A stretch of 29,745 nucleotides of DNA from Desulfovibrionaceae bacterium (GTDB lineage: Bacteria; Desulfobacterota; Desulfovibrionia; Desulfovibrionales; Desulfovibrionaceae): assembly GCA_030539415.1 (NCBI GenBank), contig JAUNSE010000003.1, positions 1-29,745 on the forward strand, given 5' to 3'. The translations under genes and the position numbers were made by a program. Of this stretch, positions 7,239-16,486 are shown piece after piece. Under the pieces are notes generated by a model, which was not told the DNA's origin, made no database searches, and saw only the letters and a program-made list of their open reading frames with translations. Every line of letters starts with the position of its first letter. The stretch's first letter is position 1.

Positions 7239-8681
7239 ATGTCCCACGATTTTCCCTCCTACCGCGGCCACATGGAGTACCGCTGCCTCGGCTGCGGCAC
7301 GCGCCGTCCTGGAGATAGCCTCCTGTATACCTGCCCCGACTGCGGCGGCGTTTTCCTGCTTGAAAACACCGATTTCGCTGCCCTGAAGGAGCATGACGGA
7401 CAGTACTGGCGCGACCTGTTCGATGCCCGCCTGTCCACGCGCACCACTGCCCTCAGAGGTGTCTTCACCTACTACGATCTGCTGGCCCCCATTTTTGACG
7501 AGGAAGACATCGTCTATCTGGGCGAGGCCCACACTCCCGTGGTGGATGCGTCGCCCGCCCTGCAGGCCCGCGTCGGCATTCCCTTCGCCTACAAGAACGA
7601 CGGGCAGAATCCCAGCGCCTCCTTCAAGGATCGCGGCATGGCCTGCGCCTTCAGCTGCCTCAAGTGGCTGTGCCGCAGCAACAGCTGGGACGAGGTGCTG
7701 ACCGTCTGCGCCTCGACCGGCGACACTTCGGCCGCTGCAGCCCTGTACGCGGCCTATGTGGGCAGTCCGCTCAAGAGCGTGGTGCTCCTGCCCCATGGCA
7801 AGGTGACGCCGCAGCAGCTGGCGCAGCCGCTCGGCAGCGGAGCCACCGTGCTCGAACTGCCCGGGGTCTTTGACGACTGCATGAAAGTGGTCGAAATCCT
7901 AGCTGAAAATTACCGCGTGGCGCTGCTGAACTCCAAGAACGCGTGGCGCATTCTGGGACAGGAATCCTTTGCCTACGAAACCGCCCAGTGGTACGGCTGG
8001 GATGTCTCCAATCTGTGCCTCTTCGTGCCGGTGGGCAATGCCGGCAACATCACCGCCATCATGAACGGCTTCCTGAAGATGCTGGATCTGGGCATCATCA
8101 CCAGCCTGCCGCGCATTTTCGGTGTCCAGAGCGAGCATGCGGATCCGGTGTACCGCTACTACAGCGCGCCGGCCGAAACCCGCGTCTGGGAGCCCGTGAC
8201 CGTGCGTCCCAGCGTGGCCCAGGCGGCCATGATCGGCAATCCGGTTTCCTTCCCGCGCGTGCGCGAGCTGGCTGAACGCTTCATTCAGACCGGCGGCGAA
8301 CGTGCGTTCCAGGTCGTGCAGGTGACCGAGCAGCAGATCATGGATGCCATGATTCAGGCCAACCGCCACGGACACATTGTCTGCACCCAGGGCGGCGAAA
8401 CCTTGGCCGGCCTGATGAATGCCAGGGCTCTGGGCCTTGTCGGCGAAGGCGAGCGCGCGGTGCTCGACTCCACTGCGCATCAGCTCAAGTTCAGCGGCTT
8501 CCAGAACATGTACTTCAGCAACACCTTCCCGCCCGAATACGGCGTCAGGCCCGACCCGAGTCTGGCCAACATGCCCGAGCTCGTGCTCCCCGAGAGCGAG
8601 CGAGAGGGCAAGTCCGTTGCTGAATTCGCCAAGCTCGGCGCCCGGGCCGTTGCCGACCGCCTGAAGCTGGCAGGCAAGTAG
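7239..8681 (+). CDS. thrC: Threonine synthase
   Basis: This 480-aa PLP enzyme converts O-phosphohomoserine to threonine, the last step of threonine synthesis. An N-terminal zinc-ribbon-like segment has C16/C19 and C32/C35. The PLP lysine is K130 in NPSASFKDRG, followed by the phosphate-binding region CASTGDTSAAAALYAAYVG and the glycine-rich VPVGNAGNITA. The form is the longer class also annotated in other delta-proteobacteria. GGAG sits six bases before the ATG. It is the third gene of the RNase-plsY-thrC set and is closed by a strong hairpin. The enzyme that feeds the pathway, hom, lies 3.5 kb away in a separate unit. No homoserine kinase is in the window. Confidence 0.93.
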   Translation: MSHDFPSYRGHMEYRCLGCGTRRPGDSLLYTCPDCGGVFLLENTDFAALKEHDGQYWRDLFDARLSTRTTALRGVFTYYDLLAPIFDEEDIVYLGEAHTPVVDASPALQARVGIPFAYKNDGQNPSASFKDRGMACAFSCLKWLCRSNSWDEVLTVCASTGDTSAAAALYAAYVGSPLKSVVLLPHGKVTPQQLAQPLGSGATVLELPGVFDDCMKVVEILAENYRVALLNSKNAWRILGQESFAYETAQWYGWDVSNLCLFVPVGNAGNITAIMNGFLKMLDLGIITSLPRIFGVQSEHADPVYRYYSAPAETRVWEPVTVRPSVAQAAMIGNPVSFPRVRELAERFIQTGGERAFQVVQVTEQQIMDAMIQANRHGHIVCTQGGETLAGLMNARALGLVGEGERAVLDSTAHQLKFSGFQNMYFSNTFPPEYGVRPDPSLANMPELVLPESEREGKSVAEFAKLGARAVADRLKLAGK

Positions 8682-8707
8682 CCGCAGCCGCCTTTCAGCA
8701 AGCAGTG

Positions 8708-8741
8708 CAGCCGGCGCTTCCCGTGAAGGAAGCGCCGGCTG
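8708..8741 (+). terminator. Terminator hairpin after thrC
   Basis: A perfect 14-bp stem (8708-8721 with 8728-8741) encloses a six-base loop, 27 bp after the thrC stop. The tail TCTGATTTCT is only moderately T-rich. It also lies downstream of the convergent gene at 8807-10675 and could stop both transcripts. Confidence 0.75.
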
Positions 8742-8806
8742 TCTGATTTCTGGCTGCCGCAGGGAAGGACCCGGCGTCTCCGGCCTCTCCCGATCGGTGC
8801 GGAAAG

Positions 8807-10675
8807 CTACTTCACCGGCTCAAGACCGAGCAGGGCGCGCCAGCGGGGAAGCGCCGTGTCCAGGCAGAGGTAGCCCTCGTCTATGGACAGCGGGGCAAGC
8901 GATCCGAGGGCGCGGGAGACATCCCGCACATCGGCAGTGCGGATCAGACCCGGAATATCCTGTATCGGGCAGAGGTCGAAGTCTCCGGCGGGCTGCATGG
9001 CCATGACCGGGAGATTCATGAGTGCGGCTTCTAGAATGGCGGTGGTTGAATTGGAGGCCCAGACAACAGGGCTTCTGTCCAGCTCCTCCGGCATGGGCGC
9101 CGTGGAGATGCGCAGACTGGAGGCCATGGGGCCGAGCAGCGCCTGAAGCTTTTCCCTGACCGGAAGATAGGGATGCGGCTTGACCGTCACCTGCTCCGGT
9201 TTCAGCACGCCGGCCTTGAGGCACTGGGCCAGCAGTTCCAGATGGGCGTCGGTCTCGTCCGCGAAAAAGCTGGTCACCACAAGTATCCTGTCCGGACCGG
9301 CGCATGTCCTCTTTTCGGCTCCGGCCAGATAGAGATAGCGCAGGGCTTCGATTTTGCCGAGCCTTTCCTCCGGCACGCCGGCGTCCCGCCACTGAGCAAC
9401 GGCCGATTCGCCGTTGCCGGCCACAAGGTCCGGCTGAAAAACCCGAGTCTGCGGGTCGGACCATGTTCTCGGGTCGTCGAAATAGCGGAAGTCCGTGGGA
9501 CGGATGGTCGAGTGCTGCGTTCCGTAGACAGGTCCCATGCCGCCCCGATGGACGGCGTGCGTCACCATGCGCTCCCAAGGGCAGTTCTCCATGGGGAAGA
9601 TGTACCATTTCTGCGGGCCGGCAAGACGGACATAATTCTCCAGGCCCTGCTGCTGCAGGCAGCGTTCGAGGCAGCGCCAGCCCCGGAAGGATTCGGCGTA
9701 TTCATGGCCGAGCAGCGGCCAGAGGTCCAGAAAGGAATCCCTGAAGTGGAAGGCCGCCCTTGCGGCCGGCTCGGCGCGCAAGCTTGCCACGGTCAGCGCC
9801 AGCCAGCGTCTGACCGCTCTGGCAAGGTCGCCCGCGCGCAGGAATTCTTCGATGTAGTTGAAGGAAATGCCGCTGCACCCGGATTTTCGGAAGCTCTCCT
9901 GCCAGGCCGCGCACTGCTCGAGGGAGCCCTGCGGCGAGGGAAAGCGGACAAAAAGCCAGCGGACGGCAGGGGCGCCGCCGTCCCTCCCTTCTTCCAGAGC
10001 GGCATGCAGGCTTTCCCAGTACCTGGAATGCAGCCGGCCCTCTTCGGCCGCCTTTGCATCGATGTTGGGGAAATAGGTGACAACCGTGCCCGTCTTGCTG
10101 TCCGAAGGCGCTAGTTCGGCAGGCGGCAGTTTGCGGCGCACCTGAACAAGCCAGGCGCCGAAGCGGGCGACCGCCCGCAGGAATGCCGGGCATCTGTCGT
10201 ACAGCGCGCGCACCAGGCCGGTTTTTCTGACGGAGCCTCTCTCCAGACATTCCACCTTCCAGCCGCGGCCGCGGCACATGGCCCTGACGGCCCCTTCGCA
10301 GCGCGGGTCAAGACCTCTGGTTGTCAGCGAGTCGGCGCCGAGTTCCAGCAGCAGCCTCTCCAGACAGCGCAGGCGGTAGACGTTGTAAAGCAGAGGGGAG
10401 ACCTTGGGGTGGCGTTCATACAGTGTGGAGGTCCACCACATGGAGAGCTCAGATCCGCCCCGAAGGGCTTCGGCCAGTGTCGAGCCGGCGCAGGGCAGAC
10501 GCCCCATGTCATAGGCCCAGGCCGCGTGTTCGGCCCTGATTGTCAGCAGTTCCTGCGCCATGCGCCTGGGCAGGGAGATATCGCCCTCCTGGACATTCCA
10601 GGCATCGAAATAGATGCGCCGTCCGCCCTCCGGTGCCGGGGCGTCGGTCTTCTGGCAGAGAAGCAGGCATTGCAT
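8807..10675 (-). CDS. Putative surface-carbohydrate biosynthesis protein (GT-B-like), function unknown
   Basis: This 622-aa soluble protein has no signal peptide or membrane segment. The C-terminal 250 residues look like the nucleotide-sugar half of a GT-B fold: RILVVTSFFADETDAHLELL, then VTVKPHPYLPVREKL (a KHP-type motif as in capsule and CDP-glycerol transferases), then VVWASNSTTAILEAALMNLP. The middle has GTQHSTIRPTDFRYFDDPRTW, a pattern I associate with the TIGR04326-type surface carbohydrate proteins, though I could not check this. The N-terminal 180 residues match nothing I recognise. Start: ATG 10675 with GGAG about seven bases upstream. It is flanked by thrC (convergent) and mtnA (same strand, 90 bp upstream with a hairpin between) and has no sugar or capsule genes near it, which is unusual for this protein type. 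Confidence 0.6.
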   Translation of the reverse strand: MQCLLLCQKTDAPAPEGGRRIYFDAWNVQEGDISLPRRMAQELLTIRAEHAAWAYDMGRLPCAGSTLAEALRGGSELSMWWTSTLYERHPKVSPLLYNVYRLRCLERLLLELGADSLTTRGLDPRCEGAVRAMCRGRGWKVECLERGSVRKTGLVRALYDRCPAFLRAVARFGAWLVQVRRKLPPAELAPSDSKTGTVVTYFPNIDAKAAEEGRLHSRYWESLHAALEEGRDGGAPAVRWLFVRFPSPQGSLEQCAAWQESFRKSGCSGISFNYIEEFLRAGDLARAVRRWLALTVASLRAEPAARAAFHFRDSFLDLWPLLGHEYAESFRGWRCLERCLQQQGLENYVRLAGPQKWYIFPMENCPWERMVTHAVHRGGMGPVYGTQHSTIRPTDFRYFDDPRTWSDPQTRVFQPDLVAGNGESAVAQWRDAGVPEERLGKIEALRYLYLAGAEKRTCAGPDRILVVTSFFADETDAHLELLAQCLKAGVLKPEQVTVKPHPYLPVREKLQALLGPMASSLRISTAPMPEELDRSPVVWASNSTTAILEAALMNLPVMAMQPAGDFDLCPIQDIPGLIRTADVRDVSRALGSLAPLSIDEGYLCLDTALPRWRALLGLEPVK

Positions 10676-10704
10676 TGTGCGGCTCCGCGGTAAGTCCTGA
10701 AGGA

Positions 10705-10732
10705 GCCTGACTCCCGGTGCCGGCAGTCAGGC
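10705..10732 (-). other. Hairpin between mtnA and the downstream gene
   Basis: A perfect 8-bp inverted repeat (10705-10712 with 10725-10732) has a 12-base GC-rich loop. On the minus strand it follows the mtnA stop but has no T tract, so it is at best a weak terminator, or a processing site in a shared transcript. Confidence 0.4.
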
Positions 10733-10765
10733 CCCTCTGGCGGACTTTTTGAAGTTGGTGACAGT

Positions 10766-11812
<1,047 letters not shown>

Positions 11813-11885
11813 GCGACAGAATCCGTCAGAAAAATTCGCCTATGTCGGCGATCAGTGAGGGAAAGGAGGGAAAAGATGCAAAATC

Positions 11886-11914
11886 TGTATAATTTGTTGG
11901 CGACAGATTGTAAA
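11886..11914 (-). promoter_or_regulatory. Probable sigma-70 promoter of mtnA
   Basis: Read on the minus strand: -35 TTTACA (11914-11909), 17-base spacer, -10 TATACA (11891-11886). The region is AT-rich against a GC-rich background. Transcription would begin about 70 bases before the mtnA ATG. Confidence 0.55.
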
Positions 11915-12215
11915 GATTAACACAAATGTAGTGTTTGATGGAGGATACTTTCGCTTTCAGCATTTTTGTTATCTTTCCGGGACGAAAACGGGCGCCTGAG
12001 CCTGCTGGCGGGGCAGAGCCGTCTCTTCCGAACCGGGACGGACTGTGGAACACGAAAAGCGGTTTTTGACAAAGTGAAAAATTACAGGCAGAACTATGGT
12101 TCTTTATCCGGCATCCGGCTTTGGCCGCTCCGGCTGAAAAAACCGCCCGCCATCGGCGGACGTGAAAAATATATGTTCTGGCGGCCCGCATCCGGGCGCT
12201 GCCGGAGGAGATGAT
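11915..12215. promoter_or_regulatory. Upstream region of hom
   Basis: This 301-bp stretch has no gene I can support. It holds a perfect TTGACA at 12066-12071 on the plus strand, but the only nearby -10-like hexamers are badly spaced, so the hom promoter is not settled. The inverted repeat CCGCC/GGCGG near 12142-12158 is short. I saw no leader peptide rich in Thr or Ile codons and no known riboswitch pattern. Confidence 0.3.
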
Positions 12216-13532
12216 ATGACGCAAGAGGCAACAAAAAAGCCGCTTTACGTAGGACTTGCCGGCATGGGAACAGTGGGCGGCGGTCTTGTGGAACTGCTGG
12301 AAAAGGATGCGGAGCTCATCCGCCGGCGCACGGGGCGCGACATAGTTCTGCGCAAGGTTCTGGTGCGCAGCGCCACGCCGGAACGCGCGGCCATGCTTCC
12401 CGAAGGCTGCGAGCTGACCACCGATCCCGCGGACCTGACCGATGATCCGGAGATCGATGTCGTCGTGGAGCTTATCGGCGGCACCGGGGCTGCCCGCTCC
12501 CTGATTTCCAGAGCTCTGGACCACGGCAAGCATATTGTGACCGCCAACAAGGCCCTGCTGGCCGAGGACAGCAAGCAGCTTTTCGCCAAGGCGCGTGAAA
12601 AGAACTGCCTCCTGCGCTACGAGGGCAGCGTGGCCGGCGCCATTCCCATAGTGGAGACCCTGGGCGGCCCGCTGGCCGGCAACCGCATTCTTTCGCTGAT
12701 GGGCATTCTGAACGGCACGAGCAACTACATTCTGTCCGAGATGACGTCCAACGGACTGGACTTCGAGACCGCGCTGTCCCAGGCCCAGGAGCTCGGCTAC
12801 GCCGAGGCCGATCCCACGCTGGATGTGGACGGATTCGACGCGGCCCACAAGCTCATTCTGCTCATCCGCCTGGCCTTCGGTCTGGACTATCCCTTCTCCA
12901 GCATGCCGGTGCAGGGCATCCGCGGCCTGGACAGCCGCGACATCGCCATGGCGCGCGAGTTCGGCTACCGCATCAAGCTGGTGGCCGAAGCCAGGCTGCA
13001 CGAGGATGGCGATGGCCGTCCTCGTCTCGAGGCGGGCGTTTTCCCCATGCTCGTTCATCACACCTATCTTCTGGCCCGGGTCGGCGGAGTCTACAATGCC
13101 GTTCGGCTGGAGGGTGCCGCTTCCGGCTCGCTGTTCCTGCACGGCCGCGGTGCCGGCGCGCTGCCCACGGCAGGCGTGGTGCTGAGCGATCTTCTGGCCG
13201 TGGCCCGCGAGGAAAGGCCCAACAATACCGGCTTTGCCGATGACGAGATTCTCTCCGCCGACATCGTGTCGCCCGAAGACTGGCATTCCGAATTCTACGT
13301 GCGCGTCATGGTGCATGACGAGCCCGGCGTGCTGAGGGATATCGCCGGCTGCATGGCCGATGAGGGCATCAGCATGGCTCAGGTCATCCAGAAGGAGGTC
13401 AGGGACGATGTTGTGCCTCTGGTCTTCATGACGCATGACGCCTCGGCGCAGAGCATGAACAGAGCGCTGCAGAAAGTGCGCGAAAAGGGCGTGCTCAGGG
13501 CCGCACCTGTCTATTACCGCATTCTTCAGTAG
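12216..13532 (+). CDS. hom: Homoserine dehydrogenase
   Basis: This 438-aa enzyme reduces aspartate-4-semialdehyde to homoserine for threonine and methionine synthesis. It starts with a Rossmann motif, VGLAGMGTVGGGLVELL. The substrate and catalytic region includes TANKALLAE and ELGYAEADPTLDVDGFDAAHK with the conserved acidic and lysine residues. The last 80 or so residues form an ACT domain (YVRVMVHDEPGVLRDIAGCM), the usual site of threonine feedback. I chose ATG 12216 because GGAGG lies seven bases upstream; the open frame extends to an earlier ATG at 12162 but that part (MKNICSGG...) lies outside the domain. A strong terminator follows. The enzyme is monofunctional, with no aspartokinase domain. 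Confidence 0.96.
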   Translation: MTQEATKKPLYVGLAGMGTVGGGLVELLEKDAELIRRRTGRDIVLRKVLVRSATPERAAMLPEGCELTTDPADLTDDPEIDVVVELIGGTGAARSLISRALDHGKHIVTANKALLAEDSKQLFAKAREKNCLLRYEGSVAGAIPIVETLGGPLAGNRILSLMGILNGTSNYILSEMTSNGLDFETALSQAQELGYAEADPTLDVDGFDAAHKLILLIRLAFGLDYPFSSMPVQGIRGLDSRDIAMAREFGYRIKLVAEARLHEDGDGRPRLEAGVFPMLVHHTYLLARVGGVYNAVRLEGAASGSLFLHGRGAGALPTAGVVLSDLLAVAREERPNNTGFADDEILSADIVSPEDWHSEFYVRVMVHDEPGVLRDIAGCMADEGISMAQVIQKEVRDDVVPLVFMTHDASAQSMNRALQKVREKGVLRAAPVYYRILQ

Positions 13533-13561
13533 GATATCAGCCTTCTGAAACAATAACTCAG

Positions 13562-13593
13562 ACGCCGAAAGACTTCCGTCCTTCGGCGTTTTT
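13562..13593 (+). terminator. Intrinsic terminator after hom
   Basis: The 8-bp outer stem 13562-13569/13582-13589 continues past one mismatch into a 3-bp inner stem with loop TTCC (13574-13577). A run of five T (13589-13593) follows. It sits 30 bp after the hom stop. Confidence 0.85.
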
Positions 13594-13624
13594 CATTCTT
13601 CAGCAGACTGCAGGGAGGAGAATC

Positions 13625-14032
13625 ATGGAGTTCAAGAGCTACAGCACGCATGCGCATTGCGAAATGCTGGATATAACTGGGGATGTGTCCGCCTTTCTGA
13701 CCGCCAATGCCGACAAGGGCTGGAAGGACGGCTTTGTCTGCGTCTATTCGCCGCACACAACATGCGCCGTCACAATCAACGAGGGTTACGACCCGGATGT
13801 CAGGACGGACATGCTTGCCTTCTTCTCGAAGCTCGTGCCCGCGAACTGGGGCTTCCGCCATGCCGAAGGCAATTCGGACGCGCACATCAAGACGTCCCTC
13901 ATGGGGGCGAGCTGTCTTGTCCCCGTCGAGAACGGGCGTCTTGCCCTCGGACAGTGGCAGACGGTCTATCTGTGCGAATTTGACGGGCCCAGAATGCGCA
14001 GACTCTGCTTCTCCTTTGTCCGCGCCGAGTAG
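13625..14032 (+). CDS. YjbQ family protein (UPF0047)
   Basis: This 135-aa protein is a full-length member of the YjbQ/UPF0047 family, small trimeric enzymes for which a weak thiamine-phosphate-synthase activity has been described, the true role being unclear. The conserved histidine-bearing motifs are visible: SPHTTCAVTINEGYD (about residues 43-57), RHAEGNSDAHIKTSLMG (about 79-95) and the ending near LCEFDGPRMR. GGAGG precedes the ATG. Only 31 bp separate it from the hom terminator, so it probably depends on read-through from hom or on a promoter overlapping the terminator. It converges on tlyA with 24 bp between. Confidence 0.88.
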   Translation: MEFKSYSTHAHCEMLDITGDVSAFLTANADKGWKDGFVCVYSPHTTCAVTINEGYDPDVRTDMLAFFSKLVPANWGFRHAEGNSDAHIKTSLMGASCLVPVENGRLALGQWQTVYLCEFDGPRMRRLCFSFVRAE

Positions 14033-14037
14033 CTCCG

Positions 14038-14057
14038 GCCCGCAGGCTTCCGCGGGC
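14038..14057. terminator. Hairpin between convergent yjbQ and tlyA
   Basis: GCCCGC at 14038-14043 pairs with GCGGGC at 14052-14057, and GG/CC can extend the stem past a bulged A. It fills the short gap and overlaps the tlyA stop. There is no T tract, so its strength as a terminator is uncertain. Confidence 0.4.
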
Positions 14058-14842
14058 TATCCGCCCTTTCTGCGGAACAGCGCCAGATACTCCTGATTGC
14101 CCTTGGGGCCCTTGATGGCCGCGGGCACCACGCTGAGAGCCTCGAGATCAAGCACGTCCCTGGCAAAGGAGACTACCTTGTCCACGGCCTGCTGGCGCAG
14201 GGCCTCGCTGCGCACGACGCCCCGGTCCGTCTGCCCAGGGCCGAGCTCGAACTGCGGCTTGACCAGGGCGGCCACCCAGCCGCCGGGTCTGAGCCAGGCC
14301 ATGCACGGTTCGAGCACGAGCGTCAGGGAGATGAAGGAGACATCGGCCACCACCATGTCCACAGGCTCGCCGATGAGGTCCGGTCCGGCGGTGCGCAGAT
14401 TGACGCCCTCCATGCTGACCACTCTGGAGTCCGCGCGCAGCTTCTCGTGCAGCTGGTTGTGCCCCACATCAACGGCGTAGACTCTGGCCGCGCCGCGCTG
14501 CAGGAGCAGATCCGTGAAACCGCCCGTGGAGGCGCCGGCATCAAGGCAGACGTACCCGGTGACATCAAGGGCGGCGCTTTCCAGAATGGTCAGCAGCTTG
14601 TACGCTCCGCGGCTGACGTACTGTTCCTGCCCTGTCAGGGCAAGTCGCGAGCCGCTTCTGAGCAGTTGTCCGGGCTTGTCCACGCGCACGGGAAGGGCGC
14701 GGCTTCCCTCTTCCGGAAGCAGCTGCACCTGACCGGCCATGATGAGTCGCTTGGCCTGTTCGCGGCTGCTGGTCAGACCCAGTTCGCAGACAAGCTGATC
14801 GGCCCGTATCCTTGCGTGATGTGTGGCTTGCTTTTGATTCAT
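14057..14842 (-). CDS. tlyA: TlyA-family rRNA 2'-O-methyltransferase
   Basis: This protein of about 261 aa methylates ribose 2'-OH groups of rRNA; members are often called hemolysin A. It has an N-terminal S4 RNA-binding domain (RADQLVCELGLTSSREQAKRLIMAGQVQL) and an FtsJ/RrmJ-type methyltransferase with the SAM motif CLDAGASTGGFTDLLLQRGA, then VYAVDVGHNQL, VVADVSFISLTLVLEP and ALVKPQFELG. The lysine and acidic residues of the catalytic tetrad appear to be present. An in-frame ATG at 14893 would add 17 residues (MQRPGLARR...) that lie outside the S4 domain; neither start has a good Shine-Dalgarno. I prefer 14842 because the S4 domain begins about ten residues later. The gene stands alone between converging yjbQ and diverging rpmE. 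Confidence 0.9.
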   Translation of the reverse strand: MNQKQATHHARIRADQLVCELGLTSSREQAKRLIMAGQVQLLPEEGSRALPVRVDKPGQLLRSGSRLALTGQEQYVSRGAYKLLTILESAALDVTGYVCLDAGASTGGFTDLLLQRGAARVYAVDVGHNQLHEKLRADSRVVSMEGVNLRTAGPDLIGEPVDMVVADVSFISLTLVLEPCMAWLRPGGWVAALVKPQFELGPGQTDRGVVRSEALRQQAVDKVVSFARDVLDLEALSVVPAAIKGPKGNQEYLALFRRKGG

Positions 14843-14972
14843 GGCTCGTTTGTAGCCAAGCGGAGCCCTCCGCGCAAGTCCCGGCCGTTGCATCGCGGCG
14901 ATCCGGCCCGCCGGGGCGTGCCGTTCGGGACGGCCAACGGGGCCTCTCCTGCGCTATGGCGAAAACAGGTAC

Positions 14973-15001
14973 TTGCCAGATAGCCGCAATTGGGCTATGA
15001 A
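14973..15001 (+). promoter_or_regulatory. Probable rpmE promoter with overlapping inverted repeat
   Basis: -35 TTGCCA (14973-14978), 17-base spacer, -10 TATGAA (14996-15001). An inverted repeat, ATAGCC (14980-14985) and GGCTAT (14993-14998) seven bases apart, covers the spacer and reaches into the -10, a good place for a repressor. Transcription would start about 80 bases before rpmE. Confidence 0.5.
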
Positions 15002-15085
15002 ACCCTTCTTTACGGCCCACTCTCACGGGGCCGCCCGTTCTGGAAGCTGACACTGGCGCTTCCTTGAATATTTGCGAGGGAAACA

Positions 15086-15301
15086 ATGAAAAAGGATATT
15101 CAGCCCAAAGTCTACAAGGCCACCATCACCTGCGCCTGCGGACATTCCGAACAGGTGTACTCCACCAAGGGAGAACAGGTGCACGTTGAAGTGTGCTCTG
15201 CCTGCCATCCGTTCTTCACCGGCAAGCAGCGCTTCCTTGACACTGCCGGCCGTATCGACCGCTTCCGCAAGAAGTACGCCAAGTTTGAAAAGAAGAAGTA
15301 G
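15086..15301 (+). CDS. rpmE: 50S ribosomal protein L31
   Basis: This is the 71-aa ribosomal protein L31 of the zinc-binding (C+) type: C16, C18, C37 and C40 (CAC and CSAC) would hold Zn. It also has the typical stretch HPFFTGKQRFLDTAGRIDRFRKKY. It lies on the large subunit at the intersubunit bridge. The ribosome-binding site is a modest GAGGG seven bases before the ATG. The DUF1385 gene follows after 34 bp, and then prfA; this order is common in the Desulfovibrio lineage. The C+ form is often partner to a zinc-independent paralogue under Zur control, but none is visible here. Confidence 0.96.
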   Translation: MKKDIQPKVYKATITCACGHSEQVYSTKGEQVHVEVCSACHPFFTGKQRFLDTAGRIDRFRKKYAKFEKKK

Positions 15302-15335
15302 CCTTCTTTGTCTGAACGCCCTCCTGACGACCGAC

Positions 15336-16274
15336 ATGCCCCTTGTGGGCGGCCAGGCCGTTCTGGAGGGCGTTATGATGCGCAACGGCGGCGCATATGG
15401 ACTTGGAGCCCGTCTCCGCGGCAGAATAGTGGGCGAAAGACGGGTGTGGTCTTCTTTTTTGTCCGACAGAATACGCAGCATCCGCTTTGTGCGCGGTTTC
15501 CCGATACTGGTGGAAACCCTGATCAACGGCATAAAGACGCTCAACCGTTCTGCCGAACTGCAGGGAGAGGATGACGGCGAGCCCATGGAGGGCTGGCATC
15601 TGGCGCTGACGCTGGTTGCCTCCCTGTTCTTCGCCATTCTTCTGTCCGTGGTCATTCCGCACGGTCTGACATGGCTCCTCAATGTGGCCGGCGTGTCCGG
15701 TGATGTGAGCGGTGTTTCATTTCAGATCTGGGACGGTCTGTTCAAGCTCCTGATTCTTGTGGGCTACATACTGCTGATACGGCGTGTCCCGGAGATCCGC
15801 CGCGTTTTTCAGTATCATGGGGCCGAGCACAAGACCATTCACGCCTTTGAGACGGGAAGGCCCGTGGACGTGGACCTGGCAGCGGCTCAGAGCCGTCTGC
15901 ATCCGCGCTGCGGCACCACCTTCCTGCTGTTCGTGGTGTTCATGTCCGTGCTTCTGCATGCTGTTCTGGTGCCGCTGTTCCTCCATCTGTGGCAGCCTGA
16001 AGGCACGTTTGTGAAGCATGCCGGCACGCTGGTCTTCAAGCTGGCGCTGATAGCGCCGGTGGCCAGCATCTCCTACGAGCTTATCCGATCCACGGCAAGA
16101 ATGCGTGACTGCGTGTGCACCAGGCTTCTGCGCGCCCCGGGGCTCATGCTGCAGAAGCTGACCACCATGGAGCCCGAGCGCGAGCATCTTGAGGTCGCGC
16201 TGGTTGCCCTCAAGGAGGCCCTCGGACCGGGCAGTCCCTATGAGGTGAAGACGGTCCCCTACGAACGCACGTAG
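15336..16274 (+). CDS. DUF1385 membrane protein
   Basis: This 312-aa membrane protein belongs to the DUF1385 family (COG3872, sometimes labelled metal-dependent enzyme), whose function is not known. The N-terminal motif VGGQAVLEGVMMRNGGAYGLGAR is diagnostic. A second conserved block, QYHGAEHKTIHAFETG (about residues 162-177), has His and Glu residues that may bind metal, and HPRCGTTFLLFVVF follows. I count about four hydrophobic segments. Start: ATG 15336, which lacks a clear Shine-Dalgarno; the reading frame runs further upstream but overlaps rpmE. In many genomes this family sits between rpmE and prfA, as it does here, which hints at a link with translation or the cell envelope. Confidence 0.85.
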   Translation: MPLVGGQAVLEGVMMRNGGAYGLGARLRGRIVGERRVWSSFLSDRIRSIRFVRGFPILVETLINGIKTLNRSAELQGEDDGEPMEGWHLALTLVASLFFAILLSVVIPHGLTWLLNVAGVSGDVSGVSFQIWDGLFKLLILVGYILLIRRVPEIRRVFQYHGAEHKTIHAFETGRPVDVDLAAAQSRLHPRCGTTFLLFVVFMSVLLHAVLVPLFLHLWQPEGTFVKHAGTLVFKLALIAPVASISYELIRSTARMRDCVCTRLLRAPGLMLQKLTTMEPEREHLEVALVALKEALGPGSPYEVKTVPYERT

Positions 16275-16317
16275 AACGGACAATGGATCCTGCTGCCGCG
16301 GGTCCATGCCAGCATGC

Positions 16318-16347
16318 AGCCCACGATGCCCATCGCGGGCTTTTTTT
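16318..16347 (+). terminator. Intrinsic terminator after the DUF1385 gene
   Basis: AGCCC (16318-16322) pairs with GGGCT (16337-16341), continued past one A-C mismatch by CGAT/ATCG, and a run of seven T (16341-16347) follows. It separates rpmE-DUF1385 from prfA. Further along, TATACT at 16456-16461 may be the -10 of a prfA promoter, but no well-spaced -35 was found. Confidence 0.8.
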
Positions 16348-16486
16348 GAATTTTTCGGCGGGACCCTGACAAATGCCCTCCGAGGCGATGCCGTTATCCT
16401 GCCAGCAGATTCTTCTTTCTAGATAATTTTGCACTGCATCTGCAAATTGCAACGATATACTGACACATCTTTGTGGAGAAATAGTC

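Noticed and set aside
11942..12215. Riboswitch or Thr attenuator upstream of hom
   Set aside because: No leader peptide rich in Thr or Ile codons, no terminator hairpin with T tract, and no pattern of a known SAM riboswitch was seen.
11826..13553. 575-aa minus-strand open frame
   Set aside because: Shadow of hom, which has all family motifs; no domain in the antisense frame.
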